A stretch of 64,000 nucleotides of DNA from Thiothrix unzii (GCF_017901175.1 NZ_CP072793.1:1798001-1862000), one strand, 5' to 3'; counted from the first letter of the stretch, positions 18,780 through 28,028 are shown. Notes: generated by a model not told the origin, from the sequence alone. Made by a program: numbers and translations.

Positions 18780-20000
18780 ATGCCTCAGCTTCAGCACGGT
18801 ATCCACGCCAATCTCGCGCAAATCCTCCACCAGCTACTTCAGGTGTTTCTAGTCGGATTAACCATCGGCATGACGCGCACCGTCGTCCCCGGTTTGGCGG
18901 AAACCGAATTCGGGTTGGGCGGGCAACAGTTCTTTTTACTAACCACGTTTGTGGTGGTATTCGGCGCAGTTAAAGCGGTGATGAATCTGTTTGCGGGGCG
19001 GTTTTCTGATCGTTTCGGGCGCAAGCGGGTATTGATTGCGGGGTGGATTGCGGCGTTGCCGATTCCGTTTTTGCTGCTTTACGCGCCGAATTGGGGTTGG
19101 GTCGTCGCCGCTACCGCGTTGCTTGGCATTAACCAAGGCTTGTGTTGGTCGATGACCTTGAACAGCAAACTTGACATGACCCACCTGAACCAGAAAGGGC
19201 TGGTCAATGGGCTGAATGAGTTTTCTGGTTATGCGGCAGTTGCGCTGGCGGGTGTGGTTACTGCGTGGTTGGTGGATGTTTATGGCGCACGGTTGGGCTT
19301 GTTTATGTTTGGCACAACGGTGATTGTGCTGGGCTTGCTATTGGCGGTTCTGGTGATAAAAGAAACCCGTCCGTGGGCATTGGCGCACACGCAGGGAATA
19401 AAACCCGCGCCCGCACCATCATTAGGGCAAGCCTTTTGGTACGCGAGTTGGCAAAACCGCAATCTGTTAGCTTTGAACCAAGCCGGATTGGTGGAAAAAT
19501 TTACTGATGCACTGGTCTGGATCATTCTACCCGTGTGGTTCGTATCGCAAAATCTGACGCTAGTGCAGGGCAGTTCCATCATCGGTGTTTACGCGTTGGT
19601 GTGGGGTGCAAGCCAGCTTATCACGGGTTCGGCATCTGACCGTTTTGGGCGTAAACCGCTGATTGTTGGCGGAATGTGGCTGTGTGGCATCGGCGTATTG
19701 CTGCTGGTACTCACCCACAGCGTCTGGCTGTGGACGCTGGAAGCTGGGCTAATCGGTTTCGGCATGGCGATGCTTTACCCCACGCTGGGCGCAGCAGTCG
19801 CCGATGTCAGCCCACCCGCGCAACGCAGCACCTTGCTGGGTGTCTACCGTTTCTGGCGCGACTTCGGCTACGCCGTCGGTGCGCTGAGCATGGGCTTGCT
19901 GGCACAATGGACGCAAGGCTTGGACGTAACCTTCTGGCTGGTCGGGGTAGCGATGCTACTCTCCGGCGCGTGGGTTGCGCTGACATTTAACAAGGAGTAA
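18780..20000 (+). CDS. Major facilitator superfamily transporter
   Basis: A 406-residue protein with 12 predicted membrane segments. MFS signatures are GRFSDRFGRKRVLIAGW after helix 2 and the matching SASDRFGRKPLIVGGMW in the second half. There is no recognisable substrate motif. It is divergent from the ArsR-rhodanese gene and shares its operator region, so export or uptake linked to reactive sulfur, sulfite or an oxyanion is possible but unproven. Its stop lies 2 bp before the moxR start, so it may lead the following operon. The ATG 18780 lacks a strong ribosome-binding site. Confidence 0.8.
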   Translation: MPQLQHGIHANLAQILHQLLQVFLVGLTIGMTRTVVPGLAETEFGLGGQQFFLLTTFVVVFGAVKAVMNLFAGRFSDRFGRKRVLIAGWIAALPIPFLLLYAPNWGWVVAATALLGINQGLCWSMTLNSKLDMTHLNQKGLVNGLNEFSGYAAVALAGVVTAWLVDVYGARLGLFMFGTTVIVLGLLLAVLVIKETRPWALAHTQGIKPAPAPSLGQAFWYASWQNRNLLALNQAGLVEKFTDALVWIILPVWFVSQNLTLVQGSSIIGVYALVWGASQLITGSASDRFGRKPLIVGGMWLCGIGVLLLVLTHSVWLWTLEAGLIGFGMAMLYPTLGAAVADVSPPAQRSTLLGVYRFWRDFGYAVGALSMGLLAQWTQGLDVTFWLVGVAMLLSGAWVALTFNKE

Positions 20001-20002
20001 CC

Positions 20003-20965
20003 GTGCAAACACAACGCGAGTTTCTGCAACTACGTTCCCACCTCGAACAGGTGATCGTGGGGCAATCCGCCTTACTCGACCGCCTAATGATTGCACTGCT
20101 CACGGGCGGGCATATCCTGCTGGAAAGCCTGCCCGGTCTGGCGAAAACCACCGCTGTCACCACGCTCGCCAGCGGAGTCCACGCCAGCTTTCAACGCATC
20201 CAGTTCACACCTGATTTGATGCCGGGGGATTTGACCGGCACGGATATTTTCGAGCCGCAACACGGCACATTCCGCTTTATCGCAGGGCCGTTATTCCACG
20301 AAATCGTGCTGGCGGATGAGATCAACCGCGCTCCGCCCAAAGTGCAATCCGCCCTGCTCGAAGCCATGCAGGAACACCAGATCACCGTCGGCGGTGTGAC
20401 CCGCCCCTTGCCCGAACTGTTCATCGTGATGGCAACGCAAAACCCGCTGGAACAAAGCGGCACGTACCCCTTGCCCGAAGCGCAACTTGACCGCTTTTTG
20501 CTGCATGTGGTGTTGCAATACCCCTCGGCTGACGACGAATTGCTGATCCTGCAACGTGATCGGGCGCGGCATTACGGCGCGGATAAACCCGTGCTGCATT
20601 CGCCCTTGCACCCGCAGCAAGTCCTGCAAGCTCGCCGCGAAGTGGCGGAAGTGCATGTTGCGCCGGAACTGGAGCGGTATATTGTTGCGCTGGTCGGGGC
20701 TACCCGCAATTTGGGGCAGTTTGATGCAGCGTGGGCGGATTATTTGCAGGTAGGGGCATCGCCGCGTGCGTCGATTGCCTTGCTGCGAGCCAGCAGTGCG
20801 CTGGCGTATTTGCGTGGCAGGGAATACGTCGTGCCAGATGATATTATCGACATTGCGCCGGATGTATTGCGGCATCGGTTGGTACTGGGGTATGCGGCAC
20901 GGGCGGCGGGCGTGGATGCAAATGCCTTGGTGCGCAAGGTGTTGGCGGGTGTGGCGATTCCGTGA
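20003..20965 (+). CDS. MoxR-family AAA+ ATPase
   Basis: A 320-residue AAA+ ATPase: Walker A in ESLPGLAKTT, the MoxR block FTPDLMPGDLTGTD, Walker B ILADEIN-like (VLADEINRAPPKVQSALLEAM), sensor FIVMATQNPLEQSGTYPLPEAQLDRF and a C-terminal lid with SPRASIALLRAS. MoxR proteins act as chaperones for vWA-domain partners. The GTG start at 20003 is preceded by AAGGAG. It overlaps the next gene by 4 nt and starts an eight-gene block with DUF58, vWA, TPR and BatD-type partners, the standard moxR/bat arrangement. Confidence 0.9.
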   Translation: MQTQREFLQLRSHLEQVIVGQSALLDRLMIALLTGGHILLESLPGLAKTTAVTTLASGVHASFQRIQFTPDLMPGDLTGTDIFEPQHGTFRFIAGPLFHEIVLADEINRAPPKVQSALLEAMQEHQITVGGVTRPLPELFIVMATQNPLEQSGTYPLPEAQLDRFLLHVVLQYPSADDELLILQRDRARHYGADKPVLHSPLHPQQVLQARREVAEVHVAPELERYIVALVGATRNLGQFDAAWADYLQVGASPRASIALLRASSALAYLRGREYVVPDDIIDIAPDVLRHRLVLGYAARAAGVDANALVRKVLAGVAIP

Positions 20966-21879
20966 AACTGACATTTCCCCCACTCCTTACCGAAACCGAA
21001 CTGCAAGCCCTGTACCAACGCGCCCGCAGTGCCGCCGCTGACTCTTCCCTGCAAAACCTGCTGGAACAACGCCAAGCCGGTGACGTAGCTTCACGCTATC
21101 GCGGGGCAGGGCTGGATTACGCCGAAAGCCGACCTTACCAACCCGGCGACGAACCGCGTTTCATGCACTGGAGCGTTACCGCCCGCACTGGCAAAGCGCA
21201 CGTCAAACAGTTCCGCGAAGAACGCCGCCCCGCCGTGTTCATCGTTCTAGATCGGCGTAGGGCAATGCGTTTTGGCACGAAAGTACGCCTCAAAGCCGCG
21301 CAAGCTGCCCGCGTTGCCGCACTGATCGCGTTCGCCGCCACACAACAAGGCTGGGCAGCCTCCGGCGTAATCTTGGAAGCGCAGCCCCACTGGTTTTCCG
21401 CCTCCACCGATACCCACGCCGTATGGGAATTCGTGCGTCAATGCGCAGCAACTTGCCCACCGTTACTGACTACGCATGAACCTACCTTGGCAAGTATTTT
21501 GCCGCTCATCAATGCGTCTGTGGTACGCGGCACACACGTCTATCTACTCAGCGATTTCTCCGATCTGGACGCAGCTTGTGAGGCACATATCCTGCAACTC
21601 CTCCATCATCACCCGCTGTTCACAGTGCAAGTGCTGGACACTGCCGAATGCGAATTACCCGCTGCCGGACGCGTGAACCTGCAAGGGCTGGATGGCGTTA
21701 CCCACTGCGTCAATTTGGCTGATCCCGCGTTGCGTGAACAGTTTCGCCAGCAAGCAGCGGCATTGCATGAGGGGCAAGCGCAACGGTTACGCGGCTGGGG
21801 ATGCCATTACACCCAGCTCCTCGCAGCGGTGGATGCGCCAGAACTAGCAGTGCCGCTGCCGCACGGGATGGGTACATAA
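20962..21879 (+). CDS. DUF58-domain protein (MoxR partner)
   Basis: A 305-residue protein with the DUF58 signature RYRGAGLDYAESRPYQPGDEPRFMHWSVTARTG split over residues 34-70, then VKQFREERRPAVFIVLDRR, a vWA-like core with a degenerate DxRR in place of the metal-ion site. The GTG start overlaps the moxR stop (GTGA). There are no obvious membrane segments. It is the usual immediate partner of MoxR; a role in envelope protein or complex assembly is the family-level expectation. Confidence 0.85.
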   Translation: MKLTFPPLLTETELQALYQRARSAAADSSLQNLLEQRQAGDVASRYRGAGLDYAESRPYQPGDEPRFMHWSVTARTGKAHVKQFREERRPAVFIVLDRRRAMRFGTKVRLKAAQAARVAALIAFAATQQGWAASGVILEAQPHWFSASTDTHAVWEFVRQCAATCPPLLTTHEPTLASILPLINASVVRGTHVYLLSDFSDLDAACEAHILQLLHHHPLFTVQVLDTAECELPAAGRVNLQGLDGVTHCVNLADPALREQFRQQAAALHEGQAQRLRGWGCHYTQLLAAVDAPELAVPLPHGMGT

Positions 21880-21898
21880 TCAACATGAGGATATTTGT

Positions 21899-22996
21899 AT
21901 GAACCGTCGCCACTTTCTCAGCACCAGCCTGCTGCTATCCGCAGGTAGCATTTTCGGCACGCCAAGCATGGGCTGGGCAGCGTCCGGCAACGGCTGGCGG
22001 ATGCCCGACGAAAGCGAATCCCACGCCCGCACTTGGATGGCTTTCGGCGCATCGACAGCCATCTGGGGCAAAAAATTGCTGCCGGAAGTACGCCGCAACC
22101 TTGCCACCATCGCCACCACGATTGCCCGCTACGAACCGGTTTCCATGCTGGTGCGTGAGGAAGACTACGCCATCGCTGAAAAACTGCTGGGGGATTCCAA
22201 CGTCAAACTGGTGGTCGCGCCGCTGGATGATTTGTGGATGCGTGATACTGGCGCGGTCTTCGTCATCAATGCCAAGGGCGAAAAGTCGGCAGTGAATTTC
22301 AACTTCAACGGCTGGGGCGAAAAGCAGGATTTCGATGAAGATGCCAAAGTCGCCCCACTGGTTGCCAAAACCGCAGGCATACAACTGCTGGAAACCGATT
22401 TGGTGCTGGAAGGCGGCGGTATCGAAGTCGACGGACACGGCACTGCCATCATCACCGAAAGCTGCGTCTTGAACGCCAACCGCAACCCCGGTGTCAGCAA
22501 AGCCGCGTGCGAAACCGAACTCAAACGCTTGCTGGGTTTGCAGAAAATCATCTGGCTACCGGGCATTAAAGGCAAGGACATCACCGACGGACACACCGAC
22601 TTTTACGCCCGCTTTGCCCGCCCCGGTGTGGTAGTGGCAGGCTATGACCCCGACCCGCAATCGTTCGATCATGCCGTGACCAAACGCCATCTGGACATCC
22701 TCAAAACCGCCACCGATGCACAAGGAAACAAGCTAGAAGTCGCGGTAATGACTGCCCCTTCCAAGGTGCGTGAGCAATACGCCAATAACGATTTTGCCGC
22801 CGGATACATCAACTTCTACGTGTGCAACGGCGCGGTGATTGCCCCCGAATTTGGCGATGCCAAAGCGGATAAAGCCGCGCATGACACCTTGCAAAAGCTG
22901 TTCCCAGACCGTGACATCGTGCAAATCAACATCGACGGCGTGGCGGCTGGCGGTGGCGGAATTCATTGCACCACCCAGCAAGAGCCAGCGGTTTGA
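21899..22996 (+). CDS. Agmatine deiminase / peptidyl-arginine deiminase-family enzyme with export signal
   Basis: A 365-residue protein with an N-terminal twin-Arg-like export signal (NRRHFLSTSLLLSAGSIFG ending GWAAS). The PPAD/agmatine deiminase core follows: DLWMRDTGAVFV, EGGGIEVDGHG, DGHTDFYARF, and the nucleophile Cys357 in GGGGIHCTTQQEP. These residues fit the guanidino-group-modifying fold that hydrolyses agmatine to N-carbamoylputrescine. Family members with this ending are usually cytoplasmic, so an exported form is unusual. It sits between the DUF58 and DUF4381 genes of a moxR/bat operon with a TGATG junction to the next gene, so it is co-transcribed with genes of seemingly unrelated function. 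Confidence 0.82.
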   Translation: MNRRHFLSTSLLLSAGSIFGTPSMGWAASGNGWRMPDESESHARTWMAFGASTAIWGKKLLPEVRRNLATIATTIARYEPVSMLVREEDYAIAEKLLGDSNVKLVVAPLDDLWMRDTGAVFVINAKGEKSAVNFNFNGWGEKQDFDEDAKVAPLVAKTAGIQLLETDLVLEGGGIEVDGHGTAIITESCVLNANRNPGVSKAACETELKRLLGLQKIIWLPGIKGKDITDGHTDFYARFARPGVVVAGYDPDPQSFDHAVTKRHLDILKTATDAQGNKLEVAVMTAPSKVREQYANNDFAAGYINFYVCNGAVIAPEFGDAKADKAAHDTLQKLFPDRDIVQINIDGVAAGGGGIHCTTQQEPAV

Positions 22997-23328
22997 TGCC
23001 GCCCAGCCTGCACGACCTTGAGTTACCACCCGAACCATTGCCCGTCATGGTTTGGTGGTTGGCGGCGTTCGCGCTTGTCCTGTTGCTGGCAGGCGTATTT
23101 TGGTATTGGCGCAAGCGACAACACCCCGTAGCGCGTGCTTTGCGTCAACTTGAACGCTTGCCCGATTCGCCACCCAATCCGGCGAAACTGGCAAGCATTT
23201 TGCGCGAAGCAGGGCTTACTTCCCCTGCTGCTCTCGATCACGCCCGTTTCGCCCCAATACCCTGCACCTCCGAAACCTTCGCCACCCTCAAACGCGAAGC
23301 CTGCGCCCTGTTGGAGCAAGCCCGATGA
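22996..23328 (+). CDS. DUF4381-type single-pass membrane protein
   Basis: A 110-residue protein with one membrane segment (MVWWLAAFALVLLLAGVFWYW) after a short LHDLELPPEPLP leader typical of DUF4381, then a cytoplasmic domain with LRQLERLP and LKREACALLEQAR helices. The start ATG 22996 shares its A with the preceding stop (TGATG); an in-frame upstream ATG lies inside the deiminase gene. It belongs to the moxR/bat gene set between DUF58 and the vWA proteins. Confidence 0.75.
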   Translation: MPPSLHDLELPPEPLPVMVWWLAAFALVLLLAGVFWYWRKRQHPVARALRQLERLPDSPPNPAKLASILREAGLTSPAALDHARFAPIPCTSETFATLKREACALLEQAR

Positions 23329-24305
23329 ACATCGACTGGCTTACTCCGTATCTCGCAATCTTTCCGTTAGTGGCGGTAATCCCTCTTTTCTTTCTCCCTG
23401 CCCCCCTTGCGGGGGAAGGGTCGGGGAAGGGGGGCTTTCTTCATCCCCTAGCCCACCTATTGCCAACAACCAAAATCCCTACATGGCAACGCCATCTGCA
23501 ACGCGCCCTCTTCACATGGCTTTGGTTCTGCCTAACCGTCGCCATTGCCCAACCCGTGCAGCGCGGCGCAAAACTCCCCGACCTACCGCCCGAACGCGAC
23601 ATCCTGCTACTGGTTGACGTATCCATCAGCATGACCCTCACCGACTACACCCTCGACGGACAAAAACGCAGCCGCATGGATGTACTCAAAACCTTGCTGC
23701 ACGATTTCGCTAACCGCCTGCAAGGCGAACGCCTCGGCATGATCGTGTTCGCCGAAAACCCCTATCTGCTAGTACCGCTTACTCGTGATCCCACGCTGGT
23801 GCAACGCCAACTACAACGCCTAACCCCAACGTTGGCAGGGCGCGTCAGTGCCGTCGGCGATGCCATCACCCTCGCCCTCAAAGAAGCAGGCAAACAACCC
23901 CAACGCAAACCCATTTTCGTGCTATTCACTGATGCCGACGAATCCATCGGGCGTGTAGACCCTGAAGCCGCCGCCTCACTCACCGCCGAAAGCAAGATTC
24001 CGCTGTACACTATCGCCATCGGCTCCACCGCCGCGACAATGAGCAGCGACACTGGCGGATTAGTCTACCAACCCGTCAATCTCGCCCTGCTACAAACCTT
24101 GTCAAAACGCACGGACGCGAAAACCTACCAAGCGGGTGATGCACAAGCCGTCGAACAAGCCCTTGCCGACATTACCCGCCAACACCAAAACGCAGCCGAA
24201 CAAACCCCGCGCTACGAACAGCAACCACTGTACCACTGGCTATTACTGGCAGGTTTGCTACCGCTGATGTTGTGGCAACTCTGGCAACGTAGGGCAAACA
24301 CATGA
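23325..24305 (+). CDS. BatA-like vWA membrane protein with a repeat-derived insert
   Basis: A 326-residue protein. The vWA domain has a MIDAS motif LLLVDVSISMT (DxSxS) at about residue 95, then GMIVFAENPYLLVPLTRD and VLFTDADES. Membrane segments lie at the N-terminus and at the C-terminal end (WLLLAGLLPLMLWQLW). Residues about 23-37 (LPAPLAGEGSGKGG) are not family-like and are the translation of a dispersed G-rich repeat (23393-23434), so the first membrane region is interrupted by a neutral insert. It overlaps both neighbours by 4 nt. It is thought to act with MoxR and BatD-type proteins in envelope stress or complex maturation. Confidence 0.83.
   Translation: MNIDWLTPYLAIFPLVAVIPLFFLPAPLAGEGSGKGGFLHPLAHLLPTTKIPTWQRHLQRALFTWLWFCLTVAIAQPVQRGAKLPDLPPERDILLLVDVSISMTLTDYTLDGQKRSRMDVLKTLLHDFANRLQGERLGMIVFAENPYLLVPLTRDPTLVQRQLQRLTPTLAGRVSAVGDAITLALKEAGKQPQRKPIFVLFTDADESIGRVDPEAAASLTAESKIPLYTIAIGSTAATMSSDTGGLVYQPVNLALLQTLSKRTDAKTYQAGDAQAVEQALADITRQHQNAAEQTPRYEQQPLYHWLLLAGLLPLMLWQLWQRRANT
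23393..23434 (+). repeat. Dispersed G/C-rich repeat, copy 1 (inside vWA gene)
   Basis: The core CCCCTTGCGGGGGAAGGG followed by a GGGGAAGGGGGG tail is shared with copies at 28867-28904 (same strand) and 52393-52446 (opposite strand). The copy here is in frame and translated. The CCCC..GGGG centre can form a short hairpin. It is a non-coding repeat type often found scattered in genomes; no mobility gene is linked to it. Confidence 0.75.
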
Positions 24306-25312
24306 CGCTCTGGCAAACCTTACATTGGCGCGAACCCTTGTGGCTGTTACTGGCAGTGTTCCCGCTACTGCTTGCCGCATGGGAATATTTCCAGCAACGC
24401 AGCCAAGCGCAAACCTACGTCGACCCGCATTTATTGCCGTGGGTGCAAATAACCGCCAGTCAGCACGGTTGGCGCAAGTGGCTCTCACCGCAAACGCTGT
24501 GGGCTATCGCGTGGGTACTATTCGCCATCAGCCTCGCGGGGCCGCGCATTCCACAAACGCAATCCGATGATCTGCGCCCCGCCCAATTCGACGTGCTGGT
24601 GGTGCTGGATATTTCGCGCTCAATGCAAGCTACCGACATCGCCCCCAACCGTTTGCAACGCGCCGCGCTGGAATTGCACGAATTCCTCAGCCTCGCCCAA
24701 GGAAGCCGCGTCGGCATCGTGGTGTATGGTGCACGTCCGCACCTATTCGCACCGCTGACTAACGATGCCAACGCCGTGCGCTTTTACCTGCAACATCTGG
24801 AAACGCTGGTACTGCCGACACATGGCACTGACCACGCCGCAGCACTCAGCTTTGCCCAGCAGGAACTCGCGGCGCGTGAACAGGCGTTACCCGCTGCGCT
24901 GCTGTGGATTACCGATGGCGATATTCCCACCGATCAGCACGCCGTCTTGCAAACCCGTGCGCAAGCCCTGCAAACGGCGGGCATTCCGCTCTACAGCCTT
25001 GGCGTTGGCACAGAGGACGGCGAAGCCATCCCACTTACCGGCGGCAAATGGCTGGAATATGACGGGCAAGCGGTGCGTTCGCGCCTCGACAGTGCCTCGC
25101 TGCAAAGCCTTACCGCGCAAGCAGGCGGCGGGTACAGTGCGGTGAAAGACGCTGCCAGCGATTGGAAAACGCTGTACACCAACGGAATTGTGCAAGCCTT
25201 TCCAGCCACCTCCAGCGATGCGCAACAGTGGAGGGAGTTGTATGTGTGGACGTTGTTACTGGGGATGGTGTGTGCATGGCTGGCAATAAGAGGAAGAAAA
25301 AATGAAGCATAA
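24302..25312 (+). CDS. vWA-domain membrane protein (BatB-like)
   Basis: A 336-residue protein with an N-terminal membrane pair (WLLLAVFPLLLAAWEYF and TLWAIAWVLFAISLAGPRIP), then a vWA domain with MIDAS VLDISRSMQATD, VGIVVYGARPHLFAPLT and ALLWITDGDIPTD, and a C-terminal membrane segment (LYVWTLLLGMVCAWLAIRG). The MIDAS is intact, unlike the DUF58 partner. The 4-nt overlap upstream and 11-nt overlap downstream indicate translational coupling. Confidence 0.85.
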   Translation: MTLWQTLHWREPLWLLLAVFPLLLAAWEYFQQRSQAQTYVDPHLLPWVQITASQHGWRKWLSPQTLWAIAWVLFAISLAGPRIPQTQSDDLRPAQFDVLVVLDISRSMQATDIAPNRLQRAALELHEFLSLAQGSRVGIVVYGARPHLFAPLTNDANAVRFYLQHLETLVLPTHGTDHAAALSFAQQELAAREQALPAALLWITDGDIPTDQHAVLQTRAQALQTAGIPLYSLGVGTEDGEAIPLTGGKWLEYDGQAVRSRLDSASLQSLTAQAGGGYSAVKDAASDWKTLYTNGIVQAFPATSSDAQQWRELYVWTLLLGMVCAWLAIRGRKNEA

Positions 25313-26012
25313 GCTGTTTGCGCTACTACTTATGTTGACGTGTAGCGTCCAAGCGGATGAAACGAACCTACGCAACGGCATCCAAGCCTACCGTGCCGAA
25401 CACTACGACACCGCCACCCAACACTTCACCGCCGCCGTGTTCGCCGCCACCAACGACACCGAACGCGCCCGCGCCCTGCACAACCTCGGCAACAGCTATT
25501 TCCAACAAGGCGATTACGCTGCCGCCGCGCAAGTCTTCCGTGATGCCCTAACCTATCGCCCAGAACACCCCGCCACCCAGCAAAACCTAGCCCTCGCCGC
25601 CGAAGTCCAAGCCGAACTCGAACGCCGCCGCGAAGCCGGACAACGCACCGCCGCCGACAACGCGAGTACTGGCGCACGCCGCGAACGCAACACTAATACC
25701 CTCGACTGGGATCAAGCCAGCACCCTGACGTTGGGCGAAGGCAAAGACGCACCCGTAAATACTCCACCGCCCGATTTACCCCCTGACATCGAGCAACTGA
25801 TTAACAAAGGCATGGCTCGATTGGCAGAAACCGGCGCAAGCGATCCGCAAACATGGCGCAAAAGCCAACAATCGCTCGACGATGCCCGCATTGCCCTGCA
25901 ACAGCTCGACGACGATCCCGCTACCTTATGGAAACGTCTGTTTGAAGTCGAAGAAGGCTACCCCGCACCCCAAACCAAACCGAATGAATTACTGGGAGTT
26001 TTACCGTGGTAG
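25302..26012 (+). CDS. TPR protein of the bat operon (BatC-like)
   Basis: A 236-residue protein with a signal peptide (MKHKLFALLLMLTCSVQA). TPR repeats occupy about residues 20-100 (NGIQAYRAEHYDTATQHFTAA, ALHNLGNSYFQQGDYAAAAQVFRDAL). A charged, low-complexity stretch follows and then a C-terminal helical segment. TPR proteins in this position probably act as periplasmic scaffolds for the vWA proteins. It overlaps the preceding gene by 11 nt and the next by 7 nt. Confidence 0.8.
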   Translation: MKHKLFALLLMLTCSVQADETNLRNGIQAYRAEHYDTATQHFTAAVFAATNDTERARALHNLGNSYFQQGDYAAAAQVFRDALTYRPEHPATQQNLALAAEVQAELERRREAGQRTAADNASTGARRERNTNTLDWDQASTLTLGEGKDAPVNTPPPDLPPDIEQLINKGMARLAETGASDPQTWRKSQQSLDDARIALQQLDDDPATLWKRLFEVEEGYPAPQTKPNELLGVLPW

Positions 26013-27019
26013 CCGCTGATTTGCCGTGGACAATCCAGCTAGAAGACACGCAAGTCTGGCAACGCGAACGCACCACGTTGACTGTCGAAGTGCAATCCAC
26101 CGACCGTTTTGCCACACTCGAAGCCAGTTTGCCGCGCATTGACGGCGTGGATGTGCAGGCTCTGCCTGCCACCAACGAAGCGGGAACAGACGGCAAGCGC
26201 ATCCTACGCCTGACATGGCAATTATCTGCCCACACCCCCGGCACACAAACCATTCAACTGCCCACCATCCGCTATAACCTCAACGGACGCGATGCCGCAC
26301 AATGGCAACCGCCCGTGCAAACGCTGGACGTGCAAGCCCTGCCCCCATATTTGCCGCCAACCATCCCCGTCGGTAATGTCGAGATTGAATCGCACATCGA
26401 CCCCAGCGGCGTGTTGCAACCGGGGCATCTGGCGTATTGGCACATCCGTTTGCACAGCGACGCAGTAAACACGGCACAATTCCCGCCAATTCTCAAACAA
26501 ATGCGCAGCAGTGGAGTGGAATTATTCCCTGCGAAAGTTGACAAACCTGCCAGTGACGGCGGGCAATACCGACTCGAATACCACATCCCCTTCAAGCCGC
26601 AAAGCAGCGGACGGCTGGATTTACCCACCTTGCAATGGCATTGGTTTGACCCTGAAACGGCACGTTTGGAACACAGGCAATACACGCCACCACGCCCGTG
26701 GGTATTGGGTTGGATTTGGCGTGGTGTAATGGGCGTGTTTAGTCTGCTGGCATTGTTGGCAAGCCTATGGTTTGGCGTAAAGCTGGCGGGCAAATACGGG
26801 CAGCAGTGGCGCAGTAAACGCCGTATTTTACGGGCATTACAAACACCAGATTCCCCACACATAGTACAAAAAGCGATGCGTGAGTGTGCTATTGCCCACA
26901 GTTGGGCAGAAAATCTCAGTGTGGCGCAATGGTTAACATGCTGGGAACAGCAGTACGGTACAGCGGATAACTTACGCATTCAGCTACAGGCCATTGAACG
27001 CATACGATTTGCAACGTGA
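26006..27019 (+). CDS. BatD-like protein without a visible signal peptide
   Basis: A 337-residue protein. The N-terminal two thirds are beta-rich and BatD/oxygen-tolerance-like (VWQRERTTLTVEVQSTDRF, PGTQTIQLPTIRYNL, LEYHIPFKPQSSGRLDLPTL). One membrane segment follows (LGWIWRGVMGVFSLLALLASLWFGVKL), then a basic helical cytoplasmic tail. Family members normally begin with a signal peptide, but the only start near a ribosome-binding site (GTG 26006, GGGAG 7 nt upstream) begins directly with AADLPWTIQLEDTQ. Either the signal was lost or export depends on another route. It ends 6 bp from the convergent moaA end. Confidence 0.72.
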   Translation: MVAADLPWTIQLEDTQVWQRERTTLTVEVQSTDRFATLEASLPRIDGVDVQALPATNEAGTDGKRILRLTWQLSAHTPGTQTIQLPTIRYNLNGRDAAQWQPPVQTLDVQALPPYLPPTIPVGNVEIESHIDPSGVLQPGHLAYWHIRLHSDAVNTAQFPPILKQMRSSGVELFPAKVDKPASDGGQYRLEYHIPFKPQSSGRLDLPTLQWHWFDPETARLEHRQYTPPRPWVLGWIWRGVMGVFSLLALLASLWFGVKLAGKYGQQWRSKRRILRALQTPDSPHIVQKAMRECAIAHSWAENLSVAQWLTCWEQQYGTADNLRIQLQAIERIRFAT

Positions 27020-27025
27020 GACTAT

Positions 27026-28012
27026 TTACCCCCCGGTCATCGACATAAACCGCAACACCTGCGTTTGCGTTTGGTTGAAGTTATGCTCCAGCGGCTTCAG
27101 CCACAACGCCTTGCGGATCACTCCTTGCAACGCCACATCGCTAATCCCCGCCCGCAATAACGGACGCAATGCCACGCTATGTTCCTGCCCCAAACACAAA
27201 TACAACGTGCCATCCACACCCAGCCGCACACGGTTACAGGTAGCACAAAAATGCTGCGAAATCGGCGTAATAAACCCAATCTTCAACCCCGTATCACCGA
27301 TGGTGTAATACTGTGCCGGGCCACCGCCCTCCATGATCGACGGCAACAAATTGTAGTGTTCCGCCAACCTTGCTTTAACCGTTTGCAGGCTCAGGTAATA
27401 CGAATCGCGGGCATTGCGCCCCGTTTCACCCATCGGCATGGTCTCAATAAAACGCAAGGTGAAGCGGTGTTCCAGACAGAATTCCACCATATCCAGCACT
27501 TCGTCGTCGTTAATGCCCTGCATCACCACCATATTGATTTTGATTGGGGCAAATCCGGCGGCTTTCGCCGCCATCAAGCCTGCCATGACTTTATCCAGCT
27601 TGCCTTTGGTAATGCGTTGAAAGCGTTTGGGTTGCAGGCTATCGAGACTGACATTGAGACGGGAAACGCCTGCCTGTTTGAGTGCCACCGCCTCCTGCGC
27701 GAGACGATTGGCATTGGTACTGAGGGATAAATCGGTAATACCGGGTAATGCTGCCAGCCGCGTCGCCAGTTCAGGCAAACCATTCCGTACCAAAGGTTCA
27801 CCACCCGTCAAGCGCAACCGACTCACGCCCAAGGCGGCAAACGCTGCCGTGACCCGCTCAATTTCATCAAAACTCAGCCAGTGATCCGGCACGGTATAAT
27901 CGTTGAAGTGTTCGGGCATACAGTAAAAACACCGCAGGTCACAGCGATCCGTCACCGATACCCGCAAGTAGCTAATTTCACGCCCAAACGGGTCAATCAA
28001 TCCATTACCCAT
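27026..28012 (-). CDS. moaA: GTP 3',8-cyclase MoaA (molybdenum cofactor)
   Basis: A 328-residue radical-SAM enzyme that converts GTP to 3',8-cyclo-GTP in molybdopterin synthesis. Visible motifs: the SAM cluster DRCDLRCFYCMPE (CxxxCxxC), LRLTGGEP, the second 4Fe-4S cluster CATCNRVRLGVDGTLYLC, and a C-terminal double-Gly end (SMTGG). The start ATG 28012 (MGNGLIDPFGREISYLR) has GAGGTGG upstream; earlier in-frame starts fall in the terminator stem of the leader. It is the last gene after narGHJI and a PpiC isomerase, the same order as in Pseudomonas nar operons, where it supplies cofactor for NarG. A terminator-type attenuator precedes it. Confidence 0.92.
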   Translation of the reverse strand: MGNGLIDPFGREISYLRVSVTDRCDLRCFYCMPEHFNDYTVPDHWLSFDEIERVTAAFAALGVSRLRLTGGEPLVRNGLPELATRLAALPGITDLSLSTNANRLAQEAVALKQAGVSRLNVSLDSLQPKRFQRITKGKLDKVMAGLMAAKAAGFAPIKINMVVMQGINDDEVLDMVEFCLEHRFTLRFIETMPMGETGRNARDSYYLSLQTVKARLAEHYNLLPSIMEGGGPAQYYTIGDTGLKIGFITPISQHFCATCNRVRLGVDGTLYLCLGQEHSVALRPLLRAGISDVALQGVIRKALWLKPLEHNFNQTQTQVLRFMSMTGG

Positions 28013-28028
28013 ACACCACCTCATGAAG

